Source: Brasilonema sennae CENA114 (GTDB taxonomy: Bacteria; Cyanobacteriota; Cyanobacteriia; Cyanobacteriales; Nostocaceae). Taken from it: a stretch of 64,000 bases of DNA. Shown one piece after another: positions 33,757 through 42,502 of the stretch; position 1 is the stretch's first letter, and each line of letters begins with the position of its first letter. Below the pieces are notes generated by a model. The model did not search any database, was not told the origin of the DNA, and was given only the letters and a program-made list of their open reading frames with translations. The stretch covers positions 1 to 64,000 of the forward strand of contig NZ_CP030119.1 of NCBI RefSeq assembly GCF_006968745.1. Direction: 5' to 3'. A program made the translations under genes and the position numbers.

Positions 33757-35926
33757 CTCCTTGCAAACTATTTAAAAACCCCTCAACAACGTTTCTAAAT
33801 TTTTTATACGATCTACCATCATGACGCGATAAATTAAAAACAGCTTTTACAATCTCATCAAGTTGATAACCCTTTTGATGCAAATTCAAAATAGAGTTTC
33901 TAGCTGAATCATCAAGCTGTACATTAAAACTAAAACTACCTTCAAAATCAGTCTTGAATTGCTTAGTTTTAGTAACAGCAGTGGCTTTAGATTTACCTCT
34001 GTCATGACTACTACCCTCACCAGACAAACTAGCGACAAATTCATCGAAATCTAGTCCAGACTCCCATGCAGTATAGGAGTCATCTTGGTTTTTGGCATCT
34101 ATTAGCAACTGCTTGAAGTATTCAGGATCTTCATCATCAGCAACATACAACGCCTGGAGTCGCACCACCTCAGTCGTTTTGTACAAGAAATCCCCATATC
34201 CCAGCAAGTAAACTGCACGCTTGTCTTTATCGTCCCCAAGGATAATACAACTATCTTCAGGACGAGTTGTAACAAAGGCGGTCTTGGCAGGAAAGTTTGA
34301 GCGAATCAAAGGGTCAATGACGTTCTTGTCAGGACGCTGTGTGTACAATAGGACATGAATACCTGCACCACCAGCTTTTGCAAGCAACTTCATCAGCGCA
34401 CCCTCAATGCGATCGCAGTAATTATCATCCGAAAGCAAATCAAAACACTCGTCAATCAAACACACAATTCGCGGCATGATAATACCAGATGCAAACCGCA
34501 AGTTGTACTGCGCGATTGTTTCAATACTGCTGTGGCGTTCAAACTCCTGGTAGCGCAATTCCATCTCCTCAACCAGGTAATCAAGCAAGTTAGCAGTAGA
34601 TTCTGCATCACGCGCAACTGGGGCAACAAGATGAGGTAGCCCATCAAATTTACCAAACGTCACACGTTTAACATCCGAAAGCGCTAACTGAACAAGCGAA
34701 GGGGGATACCGTCGCACTAAATATAGGATTGCTGCTTTCTCAAACTGTGACTTTCCACCCCGAGTTCGCCCACCGCCCAGAATATGGGTGACGTTATCGC
34801 TATACAGGGGAATTTCAACATAGGTACCATCAACATCAACACCACCGGGGATGGATACCGAATGAATATCAGGTTCGCCGTCAAAGGTAATATAGTCACG
34901 GAAATAAGCAAACTGTCTGTCTAACCTGGGTATATCAAATACCACCCCTCCGGGCACAACACTCACCATTGGCGCAACTTTCAAGTCCAATTCTTCACCA
35001 AGCTGTTGTACTAAGTCATTGCCAATGTCTTCTACTTTCTTGTAAGAAACACCCCGTCCCAGTTTTACTTTAATGCGGTTGAATGTTGGACCAGTTTTGG
35101 CATCAACATACTTAGCATTGATACTAAAATCTTCCAGGGTATCAACTAATAATTTTCCTGCTTGTTCCATTGTGGAAATCTGTGAATGGATAATTTCATG
35201 AGTAGAAGTCTTACTCTCTAAAGATTTCGGTTCGTTAATTGTTGAGCCATCTCCTGTAAGTTGTAAATTTATTGATTGACCTGTAACACGTGCAACAAGC
35301 ACTGCAGTTCGGTAACAATACTTCTTGATAAAATAATCTCTAGTTTTATTAGCTAAATCTGTAAAAATATGAATTGGTTTATGACTTAAAAAAAGCTTGT
35401 AGAGGTTCTCTTGAACCACTTCATAGCCAATCTGTTTTAGATAAATATTTTTGAGAGAGTCAATATATTGAAATAAATCTTCAACAGAAGAAGAATCTGC
35501 TATTTGAACAGCCTTTTGGTGTATGTTACTTTGCTCCCACTGTGATGGAACACGATTGACATGGATATATTCAAGTGCATACCGGACAAACTCATACTGG
35601 TTTAAAGTACAGTATTCTGCACATATTGATAAAATTTCTTCATCACTGGTACCTATCATCACTGATGAGTATATTACCTGAAATAAAAACTCTAAATCAA
35701 ATTCAATAACCGAACGGGATAGTTTCGTTTTAAAATCCATCTGCTGTAGAACAGTTTCAGCATAATCAACCATTGATGAAGATAAAGCTTCGCGTACATG
35801 CACTATAATCTCTTCATTGCTCAAACCATCTTGTTTTGCTTGGACAATTGCAGTTAATACTTTTTGTTTTTGAGAATCAATATTACTATGATTGGGATTA
35901 GGTAGCACTAACATTTGAATTGACAA
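33737..35926 (-). CDS. FtsK/SpoIIIE-family DNA translocase
   Basis: 729 residues. The N-terminal third is helical and unassigned. Around 245-340 is a segment like the pre-motor domain of FtsK (FNRIKVKLGRGVSYKKVEDI). The motor has Walker A GGGRTRGGKSQ (Lys about 391), Walker B IVCLIDECFDLL and the typical AGGAGIHVLLYTQRPDKNVI sensor region, then AYLLGYGDFLYK-like (here VYLLGYGDFLYK). No membrane spans are present, unlike chromosomal FtsK. Such soluble translocases act as TraB/TcpA-like DNA pumps or coupling proteins in conjugation. It is placed among peptidoglycan hydrolases and small membrane proteins. The C-terminal tail is probably a DNA-recognition part. Confidence 0.88.
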   Translation of the reverse strand: MSIQMLVLPNPNHSNIDSQKQKVLTAIVQAKQDGLSNEEIIVHVREALSSSMVDYAETVLQQMDFKTKLSRSVIEFDLEFLFQVIYSSVMIGTSDEEILSICAEYCTLNQYEFVRYALEYIHVNRVPSQWEQSNIHQKAVQIADSSSVEDLFQYIDSLKNIYLKQIGYEVVQENLYKLFLSHKPIHIFTDLANKTRDYFIKKYCYRTAVLVARVTGQSINLQLTGDGSTINEPKSLESKTSTHEIIHSQISTMEQAGKLLVDTLEDFSINAKYVDAKTGPTFNRIKVKLGRGVSYKKVEDIGNDLVQQLGEELDLKVAPMVSVVPGGVVFDIPRLDRQFAYFRDYITFDGEPDIHSVSIPGGVDVDGTYVEIPLYSDNVTHILGGGRTRGGKSQFEKAAILYLVRRYPPSLVQLALSDVKRVTFGKFDGLPHLVAPVARDAESTANLLDYLVEEMELRYQEFERHSSIETIAQYNLRFASGIIMPRIVCLIDECFDLLSDDNYCDRIEGALMKLLAKAGGAGIHVLLYTQRPDKNVIDPLIRSNFPAKTAFVTTRPEDSCIILGDDKDKRAVYLLGYGDFLYKTTEVVRLQALYVADDEDPEYFKQLLIDAKNQDDSYTAWESGLDFDEFVASLSGEGSSHDRGKSKATAVTKTKQFKTDFEGSFSFNVQLDDSARNSILNLHQKGYQLDEIVKAVFNLSRHDGRSYKKFRNVVEGFLNSLQGGEGDDI

Positions 35927-36262
35927 TGATTACGAAAAATTATGTACCAAACTAAAAAATAAAGATAAATCAAAAGCTGAACGCTATCTTATAGTCAGTC
36001 ATCTAATACCAATTCTCTGTAAACTTGCACTAAATATTTACCTCTTCTACTCTTGGCGTTCTTGGCACGCCAGGTGCTTCAAGTCGGCGGAGCCGCCCAA
36101 CGCACTGGCTCGTCTTGTTGCTAATCGTTTAATAAATATTAAGTGCATCTATGGCTACGCCACGCAAGCTATCATGGAGAATTGGTATAAGAATAAAATT
36201 ATCGATAATCTTTGACGAAATCCAACTACTTAATGTCAAACATAAGTCGGAGAAAGTTTTAC
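35927..36262. other. Gap with dispersed repeat between FtsK-like and lysozyme-like genes
   Basis: 336 bp. A GC-rich patch at about 36055-36125 (GGCGTTCTTGGCACGCCAGG and GGCGGAGCCGCC) is a dispersed-repeat type sequence; the remainder is AT-rich. The 68-codon plus-strand frame at 36151 has no family features. The FtsK-like gene promoter should lie in the left part. Confidence 0.35.
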
Positions 36263-37069
36263 CTATTTCCGAGTTTCAGAAATTACTAATATTTTTTGAT
36301 AGTAGCTACGTAATTCTTCTAAATTTCGTGGATTCTGATTATATGAATTGCAAATAAAACTTGCCCATACCCTACCAACTTTACATGCAGCAGTATCAAA
36401 CCTTCCTGCTTCAATATCACTTAAGGCATTATTACGGCGAATATATTCAATCGCCATTTTATCTTGAGAAGCTGGACTAAAATCCTTCAAGTTTAACTTT
36501 GGCTGCAAGTCATACCAACTTTTATCTAACATTTGATAAGCACCAGCTGCAGTAGAACAAACCTCCTTGTTATTAATAGGAGCGCATTGTTTCTTTAACG
36601 GATGTGTCGAAAAATCATCAAAAGTTCCCTTAAATACTAACTTACGATAACTCTCAGGTTCACTCGTTCCCGTTTCTGCCCAGCGAATTGTTGCTAAAAA
36701 AGCGCTCAAGCGTGGTGAATAAGAACTTGTATTAACTCTTGGCTCTAAATTATTTAACGATACTGAAGAAACACCAGCGCTTTGAGAACTAGAAAAATAA
36801 ATACTCAAAGTAATTAAAGAAGCAGCTGACAAATGAACAGGCTGAAAACGCGATATCAATTGATGGCGAGGATTCCAAATTAACCCAACTAAACCACCAA
36901 CAACAAACCCAAATTTCCAACTATCGAGTACCCTACCAAAACTAGACATCTGACAGATAGTATCTGCACTCCTTGATGCCAACCTACAGGGCAATGAAGC
37001 GACTCCATAAGAAACAGTCACACAGCCAACTACACCAATTGAACCTGAAATCAAAATGCGTCCGAGCAT
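36263..37069 (-). CDS. Lambda R-like lysozyme/transglycosylase, membrane-anchored
   Basis: 268 residues. Hydrophobic stretches near 5-25 and 50-62, plus one at about 80-92, anchor it. The catalytic half begins AFLATIRWAETGT, with the glutamate of the lysozyme fold, followed by TAAGAYQMLDKSWYDL, LKDFSPASQDKMAIEYI and DTAACKVGRVWASF. This order is that of phage lambda endolysin (GH104-like) and related plasmid hydrolases, where STAAGRYQ and FSPxxQD are conserved. It would cut peptidoglycan to let a DNA-transfer apparatus through the wall, like VirB1. It is 7 bp from the M23 peptidase gene, a second wall hydrolase. Confidence 0.82.
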   Translation of the reverse strand: MLGRILISGSIGVVGCVTVSYGVASLPCRLASRSADTICQMSSFGRVLDSWKFGFVVGGLVGLIWNPRHQLISRFQPVHLSAASLITLSIYFSSSQSAGVSSVSLNNLEPRVNTSSYSPRLSAFLATIRWAETGTSEPESYRKLVFKGTFDDFSTHPLKKQCAPINNKEVCSTAAGAYQMLDKSWYDLQPKLNLKDFSPASQDKMAIEYIRRNNALSDIEAGRFDTAACKVGRVWASFICNSYNQNPRNLEELRSYYQKILVISETRK

Positions 37070-37076
37070 ACAAAAA

Positions 37077-37703
37077 TTACCGATTTATCAGATACTCGTG
37101 TAAATAAGGACGGGGGTTCTGCGCTACGCCATAAGAACGAACTTCAAAATGCAAATGCGGTCCTGTCGAAAAACCCGTACTACCTACCGTCGCAATCATC
37201 TGCCCACGTATAACTTGTTGTCCTTCTTGCACGTACAATTCGTTGGCATGACCGTAGAGAGTAGAAATATTTCCCTGATGTTGGATAATAACTGCATTTC
37301 CATAACCATTCCTTTTGTCACCTGCGCTTACCACCTGGCCTGAATCAGCTGCATAAATGGGCGTACCCATTGATGCACCAAAATCAATCCCGCTATGAAA
37401 CTTGCGTTCGCCCGTAATGGGGTGTGTTCGCCAACCAAACTCACTAGTTACGGGAGTACCAGTCGCAGTTGGAAAAACAAACCGACCAGAAGAAAAAGTC
37501 TTGTTATCATCAGAAGATTGAGTTTGGTGTTGTAATGCACTCTGGAGAGATTTAACTAACTGCTGGGATTCAACCCACCCAGAAACCTGGGGAATCACCA
37601 TAGCTGCAACTAAAACCGAAGTTGCGATCGCATAATTCCAAGTGTTATTTATCGAAAGCTTAGTTTTTGCCTTACTAGCTTGAAAGTCAACAACCAGACG
37701 CAT
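37077..37703 (-). CDS. M23 (LytM-type) peptidoglycan endopeptidase
   Basis: 208 residues. One N-terminal span at about 23-42 is followed by a linker and the peptidase domain: TSEFGWRTHPITGERKFHSG with zinc ligands His103 and Asp107 (HSGIDFG), then YGH (His152) and HLHFEV (His183/His185). All four catalytic or metal positions are present, so it should be active on wall cross-links in the periplasm. The head (MRLVVDF ... YAIATSVLVA) resembles that of the next gene upstream, implying a shared membrane anchor. It works in tandem with the lysozyme-like protein. Confidence 0.88.
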   Translation of the reverse strand: MRLVVDFQASKAKTKLSINNTWNYAIATSVLVAAMVIPQVSGWVESQQLVKSLQSALQHQTQSSDDNKTFSSGRFVFPTATGTPVTSEFGWRTHPITGERKFHSGIDFGASMGTPIYAADSGQVVSAGDKRNGYGNAVIIQHQGNISTLYGHANELYVQEGQQVIRGQMIATVGSTGFSTGPHLHFEVRSYGVAQNPRPYLHEYLINR

Positions 37704-37775
37704 TACAAATCATTTACATCCAAAATTGTTGTTGCAAAAATATAATTGGAGTTCTGGCGGTAGCGACGGTCAGAT

Positions 37776-38126
37776 TTAACGATTGATAGAAATTGGCGAT
37801 GACCGTCTTGCGACATTGACTTCTTCTGGATTTTGTGATGTTTGATAGCCTTTACGCTGCATCGCTTGATATACTCGTGATGCCAAATTACTAGTAGGTT
37901 GTGGATTAACCAAAGTTTGAATAGATTGCACAACAGACTGCGATTCAATAAACGTAGATATCGGCTGTACAACGACACAAACAACCAGCAAACTCGTTAC
38001 AATGGCATATTTCCAAGCAGGTGATTTATCATCAACTGATGAGGTTTCAGATGCAGCGTCAACAGGTAATTTTACTGTTTGAGTATCATCCTCCCTCTGT
38101 GAGTCAAACTCAATAACAAACCGCAT
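37776..38126 (-). CDS. Membrane protein related to the M23 protein anchor
   Basis: 116 residues. MRFVIEFDSQREDD ... KYAIVTSLLVVCVVVQPIST then FIESQSVVQSIQTLVN aligns with the first 60 residues of the adjacent M23 peptidase (MRLVVDFQASKAK ... NYAIATSVLVAAMVIPQVSG, VESQQLVKSLQSAL). A single span is flanked by a cytoplasmic charged head and an external tail. It looks like a duplicated anchor without the peptidase. It abuts the next gene upstream at its stop codon. Function unknown. Confidence 0.6.
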   Translation of the reverse strand: MRFVIEFDSQREDDTQTVKLPVDAASETSSVDDKSPAWKYAIVTSLLVVCVVVQPISTFIESQSVVQSIQTLVNPQPTSNLASRVYQAMQRKGYQTSQNPEEVNVARRSSPISINR

Positions 38127-38471
38127 TTACCCACCCCAACGAGTTTCTTTCTTCCTAAAAGTATTCGTTTGATTGGAAAGTTTATCTTGCCAGCAACCAA
38201 CATTCTTGGCGTTCAAAACTGCCTCAAAATCATTACCAGCTTTCGGACAAGCAGTTGGAGTTGAAGTTGGGATAGAAGTGGAATTAGCAGCAGGTAAAGT
38301 TATATAATTAACTGGTATTTTGACTTGATGAAATAAACCTGCTGCCCTGTGCAAATCGTAGAATTTCAAATACCCTGGTTGCAAAATATCTGCAATCCAC
38401 ACCAACAAAGTCATCCAAAAGATAATTCGCACCCACATACTATTCCAGTTGCTTAACAACCGGAAGTGCAA
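38127..38471 (-). CDS. Small membrane protein of the transfer-like block
   Basis: 114 residues with a span at about 12-30 (MWVRIIFWMTLLVWIADILQ) and an exported Ser/Thr/Pro-rich tail with two cysteines (TACPKAGNDF, KNVGCWQDKL). Its start overlaps the end of the gene upstream by 32 bp and its end touches the gene downstream, so all are one operon. No family recognised. Confidence 0.55.
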   Translation of the reverse strand: MHFRLLSNWNSMWVRIIFWMTLLVWIADILQPGYLKFYDLHRAAGLFHQVKIPVNYITLPAANSTSIPTSTPTACPKAGNDFEAVLNAKNVGCWQDKLSNQTNTFRKKETRWGG

Positions 38472-38934
38472 ATTGTGGAACTTCCTTGGGCACGACTTCT
38501 ATCTTCTTGCCTGAAGCATATCCTGGACCTGTGTAATTTCCATTTAAAAGAAAATTAATGACCATTACAAACAACCAAAACCCAACTGCACCCACCCCTA
38601 TAGGTGATTTTATACAATCTCCAAGAAAGTAGGCTGGATACCAAACAAACCTCCAAGGATTCTGTGGGTGTAGTCGATGCGCCTTCCATGTCTCCACATA
38701 AGGAATCTCAATTTGAGGAATTTTCGGTTTATAAGTAGTAGGTGCAGTAATATACCTCACTTCTACTGGTTGAGTATCGTAAGTCATCATCGGAGAAACA
38801 TTCCCTTGTTGCTGATTTATGACTCCTCCTTGTTGCTGTACCTGCTGCAGCATGTTTTGCAAGCGATTTACAGGTACAATTTCACCGCCTGAGGAAAAAT
38901 CCGCATCAAAATTACGGCGTTGATTTCTACTCAT
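38440..38934 (-). CDS. Membrane protein with Gln-rich head
   Basis: 164 residues. The N-terminal 70 are cytoplasmic, with a Gln-rich run (NMLQQVQQQGGVINQQQGN). A Pro-rich middle (PKIPQIEIPYVETW) leads to FVWYPAYFLGDCIKSPIGVG and a hydrophobic span about 113-135 (GVGAVGFWLFVMVINFLLNG). The short tail contains KKIEVVPKEVP. No family recognised; operon position suggests a structural part of a secretion or transfer apparatus. Confidence 0.55.
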   Translation of the reverse strand: MSRNQRRNFDADFSSGGEIVPVNRLQNMLQQVQQQGGVINQQQGNVSPMMTYDTQPVEVRYITAPTTYKPKIPQIEIPYVETWKAHRLHPQNPWRFVWYPAYFLGDCIKSPIGVGAVGFWLFVMVINFLLNGNYTGPGYASGKKIEVVPKEVPQFALPVVKQLE

Positions 38935-38951
38935 AGAAAACCTCGAATTAA

Positions 38952-39521
38952 CTAACTAGTCAAATGATTATTATTTGCTTGGGAGTTATTATCTGACCAA
39001 AAATCTTCATCTTGAAGTTGGGCGTAAAACTCTTGTGGAGAAAGCATCCCAGCCTGGTTGTTGACTTGATATCCACTCATTTGAACATCAGGCGAATGCT
39101 CTAACTTAGAAATAGTAGAACGCGGAGAAAATTGAACTACATTCTTACCCAAAAACTCGTTAGGGTATCCCAAGGAAGCAGCAGGAGGTGACAGCAAAGG
39201 AGAATAAGGTTGAACATCAGTAGCTTTAACATCAGCATCAGAGAGTTGATTGCTCGAATCGTTTAAGTTATCAGAAGCTTCTACGGTGTCTACAGCATTG
39301 TTATAGTCAGAAATTCCCCAGCCTAAGAAACAAGCAAACCCAGCTAAGAATATAACTGCACTCATCCAATGCACACCTGAGTTAGGGGATGGCATCATCT
39401 CAACAGTCGTGCGAGATGAACCCTCAAGGGTAGTACGAATAGGGGTACGTTTGACTGCCGCTATAACATTGAGCGAACATAAGGCTATACAAACTATTGC
39501 AGCAGCAAACTTGGCGTACAT
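38952..39521 (-). CDS. Two-span membrane protein of the transfer-like block
   Basis: 189 residues. A hydrophobic N-terminal stretch, MYAKFAAAIVCIALCSLNVI, may be a signal or first span. A second span lies at about 52-67 (WMSAVIFLAGFACFLGWGIS). The rest is a polar, Asn/Ser-rich tail (NDSSNQLSDADVKATDVQPY). The gene is 4 bp from the next one upstream. No family recognised. Confidence 0.5.
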   Translation of the reverse strand: MYAKFAAAIVCIALCSLNVIAAVKRTPIRTTLEGSSRTTVEMMPSPNSGVHWMSAVIFLAGFACFLGWGISDYNNAVDTVEASDNLNDSSNQLSDADVKATDVQPYSPLLSPPAASLGYPNEFLGKNVVQFSPRSTISKLEHSPDVQMSGYQVNNQAGMLSPQEFYAQLQDEDFWSDNNSQANNNHLTS

Positions 39522-39525
39522 GACA

Positions 39526-40368
39526 TCACTCCCCTGATTTGTTAACAGGCTGTTTATTAAGAACTGCCTTATGCTGGTTTTTCTTCGTCTGCTGAAGATA
39601 TATCTGCCTTTGCTCCTCCCGCTGCTTTATCCTTGAGCGGATATCTGCCACTTGCGCCATCTGCTCTACTGGATCTAAATATCCCCGCGCCCGTAATAAC
39701 TGCGCCTGTGCCAAGGAATAAGGCTCTTGAGCATTTCTAATTTGAATGAACATCTGATTTAAGTCAACTGATGGTTGCGATTCTAAATTCTGGGCATAAT
39801 CAATCGCCTCAAGCTTGCCCAAAATCAAAACAGCAGCCGCACCAGTTGGTATTTTCTCTTCAACTTTCATACCATCAGTTCTGCGGTATCCCCAGTAAAA
39901 AGTATTATTTCCAGAAGCTGCTTCTAGTAAAAGATCCAAGGAGTTGAATTTAACTATCTCCAGCGCTGGCATATAATGCAAGCGATAAAATCCTGAGTTT
40001 TCGTCAGCCTGCATCCTGGATATCTCACCCCGCAGTTGCTGTCCCCACAACGCCGCCGCTAACTGTCGCCATCCTGTCAGCGTAGGAGTACCCTCGACTG
40101 AGGAATAGCTGGAAAGATGATCTATATTGTAGTCAGTACGCGAAAGCTTCTCCAAATAAACCTCCCGAATCTGAAAAACTTGCGCCTTTGCCTGTTGCAC
40201 CTGAGATACAGAATTTCTGGGAATTTGCTGCTTCCACCCTACTATTAGAGCAACCGAACCAATTACAGATAGCGCCCCAACGGTTGAACAAACAGTCCAT
40301 AAAGTGACATTTACCTTTGTCCGCTTTCTTGTTTGCTTGGTATCTCGCACAGGGGTAGGAGTAAACAT
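39526..40368 (-). CDS. Single-span membrane protein with long helical exterior
   Basis: 280 residues. A basic head (RDTKQTRKRTKVNV) precedes a span at about 24-45 (LWTVCSTVGALSVIGSVALI). The rest is largely helical (SQVQQAKAQVFQIREVYLEK; AQVADIRSRIKQREEQRQI), with a central globular segment (FYWGYRRTDGMKVEEKIPTG). The topology resembles VirB8- or VirB10-like assembly proteins, but no diagnostic motif is visible. It is one of the most conserved-looking members of the cluster by complexity. Confidence 0.55.
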   Translation of the reverse strand: MFTPTPVRDTKQTRKRTKVNVTLWTVCSTVGALSVIGSVALIVGWKQQIPRNSVSQVQQAKAQVFQIREVYLEKLSRTDYNIDHLSSYSSVEGTPTLTGWRQLAAALWGQQLRGEISRMQADENSGFYRLHYMPALEIVKFNSLDLLLEAASGNNTFYWGYRRTDGMKVEEKIPTGAAAVLILGKLEAIDYAQNLESQPSVDLNQMFIQIRNAQEPYSLAQAQLLRARGYLDPVEQMAQVADIRSRIKQREEQRQIYLQQTKKNQHKAVLNKQPVNKSGE

Positions 40369-40376
40369 AACTAGCC

Positions 40377-40595
40377 CTATGTATTATTAACAACTAGATG
40401 CAAAGGCGGACGTTTATTCAACTGACGGGCAAATGCTATCCCCGCACCACCAACAACTATTCCAGTAAGCAGTAACAATGGGTTCAACGCAAGAGTTGCT
40501 CCTACTCCCATCAACTGCCCTACCATACCAGATACCCCAAGGTTCATTAACAATCCACCTGTAGCGTTCATCAAAAAATCAAATGCCGCTTGCAT
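40377..40595 (-). CDS. Small two-span protein, possible pilin-like subunit
   Basis: 72 residues, mostly hydrophobic with two spans (LLMNLGVSGMVGQLMGVGAT and NPLLLLTGIVVGGAGIAFAR) and a short basic tail. The size and two-helix layout fit VirB2/TrbC-type pilins, but there is no long signal peptide and no recognised motif, so this is only a possibility. It lies 8 bp from the next gene and is co-transcribed. Confidence 0.5.
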   Translation of the reverse strand: MQAAFDFLMNATGGLLMNLGVSGMVGQLMGVGATLALNPLLLLTGIVVGGAGIAFARQLNKRPPLHLVVNNT

Positions 40596-40597
40596 AA

Positions 40598-40855
40598 TTA
40601 CTCCCTAGATATCCAAATTACTATTAGTGCTAAAACAAACCCAATTAATTCGCCTAAACCGACACCAACCAAAATTGGAACAATACTTGAAATCTCCTGT
40701 CTTTCTTGAGTTGGAGGGACTGCCACCCATGTTCCAACTACTGTACCAGTTACCAAACTCAAACAGTTTATACCAAGTGCTAAAGTGGATGTTTTACGAG
40801 CATTGAGCAAACTCTCATCACGCAGTTGGTAAGAAACTGCAAGCATCTGGGACAC
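40598..40855 (-). CDS. Small two-span membrane protein
   Basis: 85 residues. Spans lie at about 24-46 (LALGINCLSLVTGTVVGTWV) and 57-82 (SSIVPILVGVGLGELIGFVL). The head is polar. Its start codon overlaps the end of the disrupted gene upstream, so it was translationally coupled to it. Probably a component of the same membrane assembly as the neighbouring pilin-like protein. Confidence 0.5.
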   Translation of the reverse strand: MSQMLAVSYQLRDESLLNARKTSTLALGINCLSLVTGTVVGTWVAVPPTQERQEISSIVPILVGVGLGELIGFVLALIVIWISRE

Positions 40856-41114
40856 TACTTCTTCGGAGATGGCTCGGTTTTCGGCTGCGAGGACTTCAAG
40901 CGTCTGGGCTGTTGTGTCGATGTACCTACTAGTAGGGGATGAGTCTGTTCCCCCCAGTTGATTTTGCCGAAAAAATCGTTATCAATTCGAGTTTGAATTC
41001 GCTCCTGTGCTTGCTCATAACCAGTAATACCCTTGTTTGAGCTACTATAGCGGTTCAAGGTTGAGACCAACACACTCTGGTAAAATTTGACCAGAGTATA
41101 TTAATCAGATTTTT

Positions 41115-42110
41115 ATGAAGGCTTACGACCAAGATCTGCGTCAAAAAATTGTTGATGCCTTTCGGAATCGAGAAGGCTCGCAAGCGAAAGCTGGCAAAGC
41201 GCTTTCATGTAAGTCTCAGTTTTATACAAACCTTACTAGGTCGCTATTTAGACGTAGGAAGTATAGAACCATTACCACATAAAAGTGGTAACCCACCCAA
41301 AATAAAAGAAGAACATTATCCAATTTTACAAAAATTGATAGAAGAGAATAACGATGCAACCTTAGAAGAATTATGCGTAAAAATGGAATTACAAACTCAG
41401 ATAAAAATTAGTCGCTCAGGAATGAGTAAAACGTTACAAAAGCTCAAATTGACCCGAAAAAAAAACTTTACACGCAGCGGAGCAAGACACGGACAGAGTT
41501 AAAAAATTGAGGCAAGAGTTTTGGGAAAATATCCGTACATTTGACCTGAACAATTTAGTTTTTGTTGATGAGTCTGGAGTAAAGCTCGCCGGGGGAAGCT
41601 TCCCCCGGCAGACTTTACGTAAATATAGCTATGACCAGACTTTATGCTAGGGCACTGAGAGGAAAAAGAGCCCACGCTTGGAGTCCAGACAAACGTGGTA
41701 AAAATGTAACTATCATTGGGGCAATCGCTTTACGTGGGATTGTTGGTGCAATGAGTTTTAAGGGTGGAAATGATAAAAATGCATTTGAAACTTATATTAA
41801 TCAAGTTTTAGTTCCTAATCTTTGGCAAGGAGCGTGTGTAGTGATGGATAATTTTAGCTCTCACAAAGTTGCAGGAATTCAAGAAGCAATTGAGGCTGTT
41901 GGCGCACACTTAGTTTATTTATCGCCATATTCACCTGACTTTTCTCCAATCGAAAATTGTTGGTCTAAAATTAAAGAATTTTTACGTTCACAAGCTGCCC
42001 GTACTTATCCAGATTTAGATCAAGCGATTACAGCAGCATTTGAAGAAGTTAGTTCAAATGATATTGTTGGTTGGTTTAAACATTGCGGTTATTGTATTGC
42101 ATCCAACTGA
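41115..42110 (+). pseudogene. IS630-type transposase, multiply disrupted
   Basis: The frame starts MKAYDQDLRQKIVDAFRNRE at 41115, shifts near 41172 and continues RKLAKRFHVSLSFIQTLLGR to KLKLTRKK. A second shift falls at a run of nine A (41457-41465), after which DTDRVKKLRQEFW and LVFVDESGV (first catalytic Asp) follow. Then a 40-bp insertion interrupts the gene before MTRLYARALRGKRAHAW. The remainder, FETYINQVLVPNLWQG, VVMDNFSSHK (second Asp) and YSPDFSPIENCWSKIK (final acidic residue), is intact. The A9 run could be a programmed frameshift site, as in relatives, but the other lesions make this copy non-functional. Confidence 0.85.
41579..41623. repeat. 35-bp palindromic insertion with GTAAA duplication
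   Basis: GTAAA at 41579-41583 is repeated at 41619-41623. Between them lie 35 bp containing a perfect 22-bp palindrome, GCCGGGGGAAG followed by CTTCCCCCGGC (41588-41609). It splits the conserved transposase segment between SGV and LAMTRLYAR. It looks like a very small mobile repeat of the kind described as small dispersed repeats in Nostoc. Confidence 0.75.
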
Positions 42111-42502
42111 GAACCGCTATATCTACATCAGTACCGCCGTGAAAAATGAGTTCTTCAAGAGCGAGAGTGGAAGATTCTAGCACTACCTTGTGACGCAAGT
42201 TTCCTAGCTGAATACCCTTGTCAACATCAAGGGTAAGCATTCCGACAAAACTATCAGGAGCAGCTTGTTCGGGGTCAATACCAAACCTTTGTTTGATATA
42301 CTCACGCTTATCAAAACGATGTTCTCCACTTTCAGGATTCTTTTGATCGCGCATCTCCAATAAATGACGAGCAGCCTCTTCAAGGGACATATTTTCAGAA
42401 GTCGCAGCAGTCTTTAACTGAAGCAATTGTTGTTCCACTTGCTCGCCAACTGTGTCGCCTTGAATTTCTAGATTCAAAATTTGACAAACAGTCCGCACCA
42501 CA

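Larger units (their letters stand above)
41048..42119 (+). mobile_element. IS630/Tc1-mariner-type insertion sequence, 1072 bp
   Basis: The ends TAGCGGTTC (41048-41056) and GAACCGCTA (42111-42119) are inverted repeats, flanked by the TA dinucleotide (41046-41047 and 42120-42121), the normal target duplication of IS630. Host gene reading frame is restored on excision. The transposase inside is broken in several places. Confidence 0.9.

Noticed and set aside
36151..36357. 68-codon plus-strand frame
   Set aside because: It overlaps the end of the lysozyme-like gene on the other strand and has no start signal or domain.
37703..37984. 93-codon minus-strand frame
   Set aside because: It overlaps the 116-aa protein in another frame. 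That protein aligns with its neighbour and is the real gene.
40855..41073. 72-residue frame read as an independent gene
   Set aside because: Its first residues are encoded by the IS630 end; it is the tail of the interrupted HTH-like gene.
41457..41465. A9 tract as proof of programmed frameshifting in the IS630 transposase
   Set aside because: The shift needed is in the +1 sense, and the gene also has another frameshift and a 40-bp insertion, so decay explains it as well.
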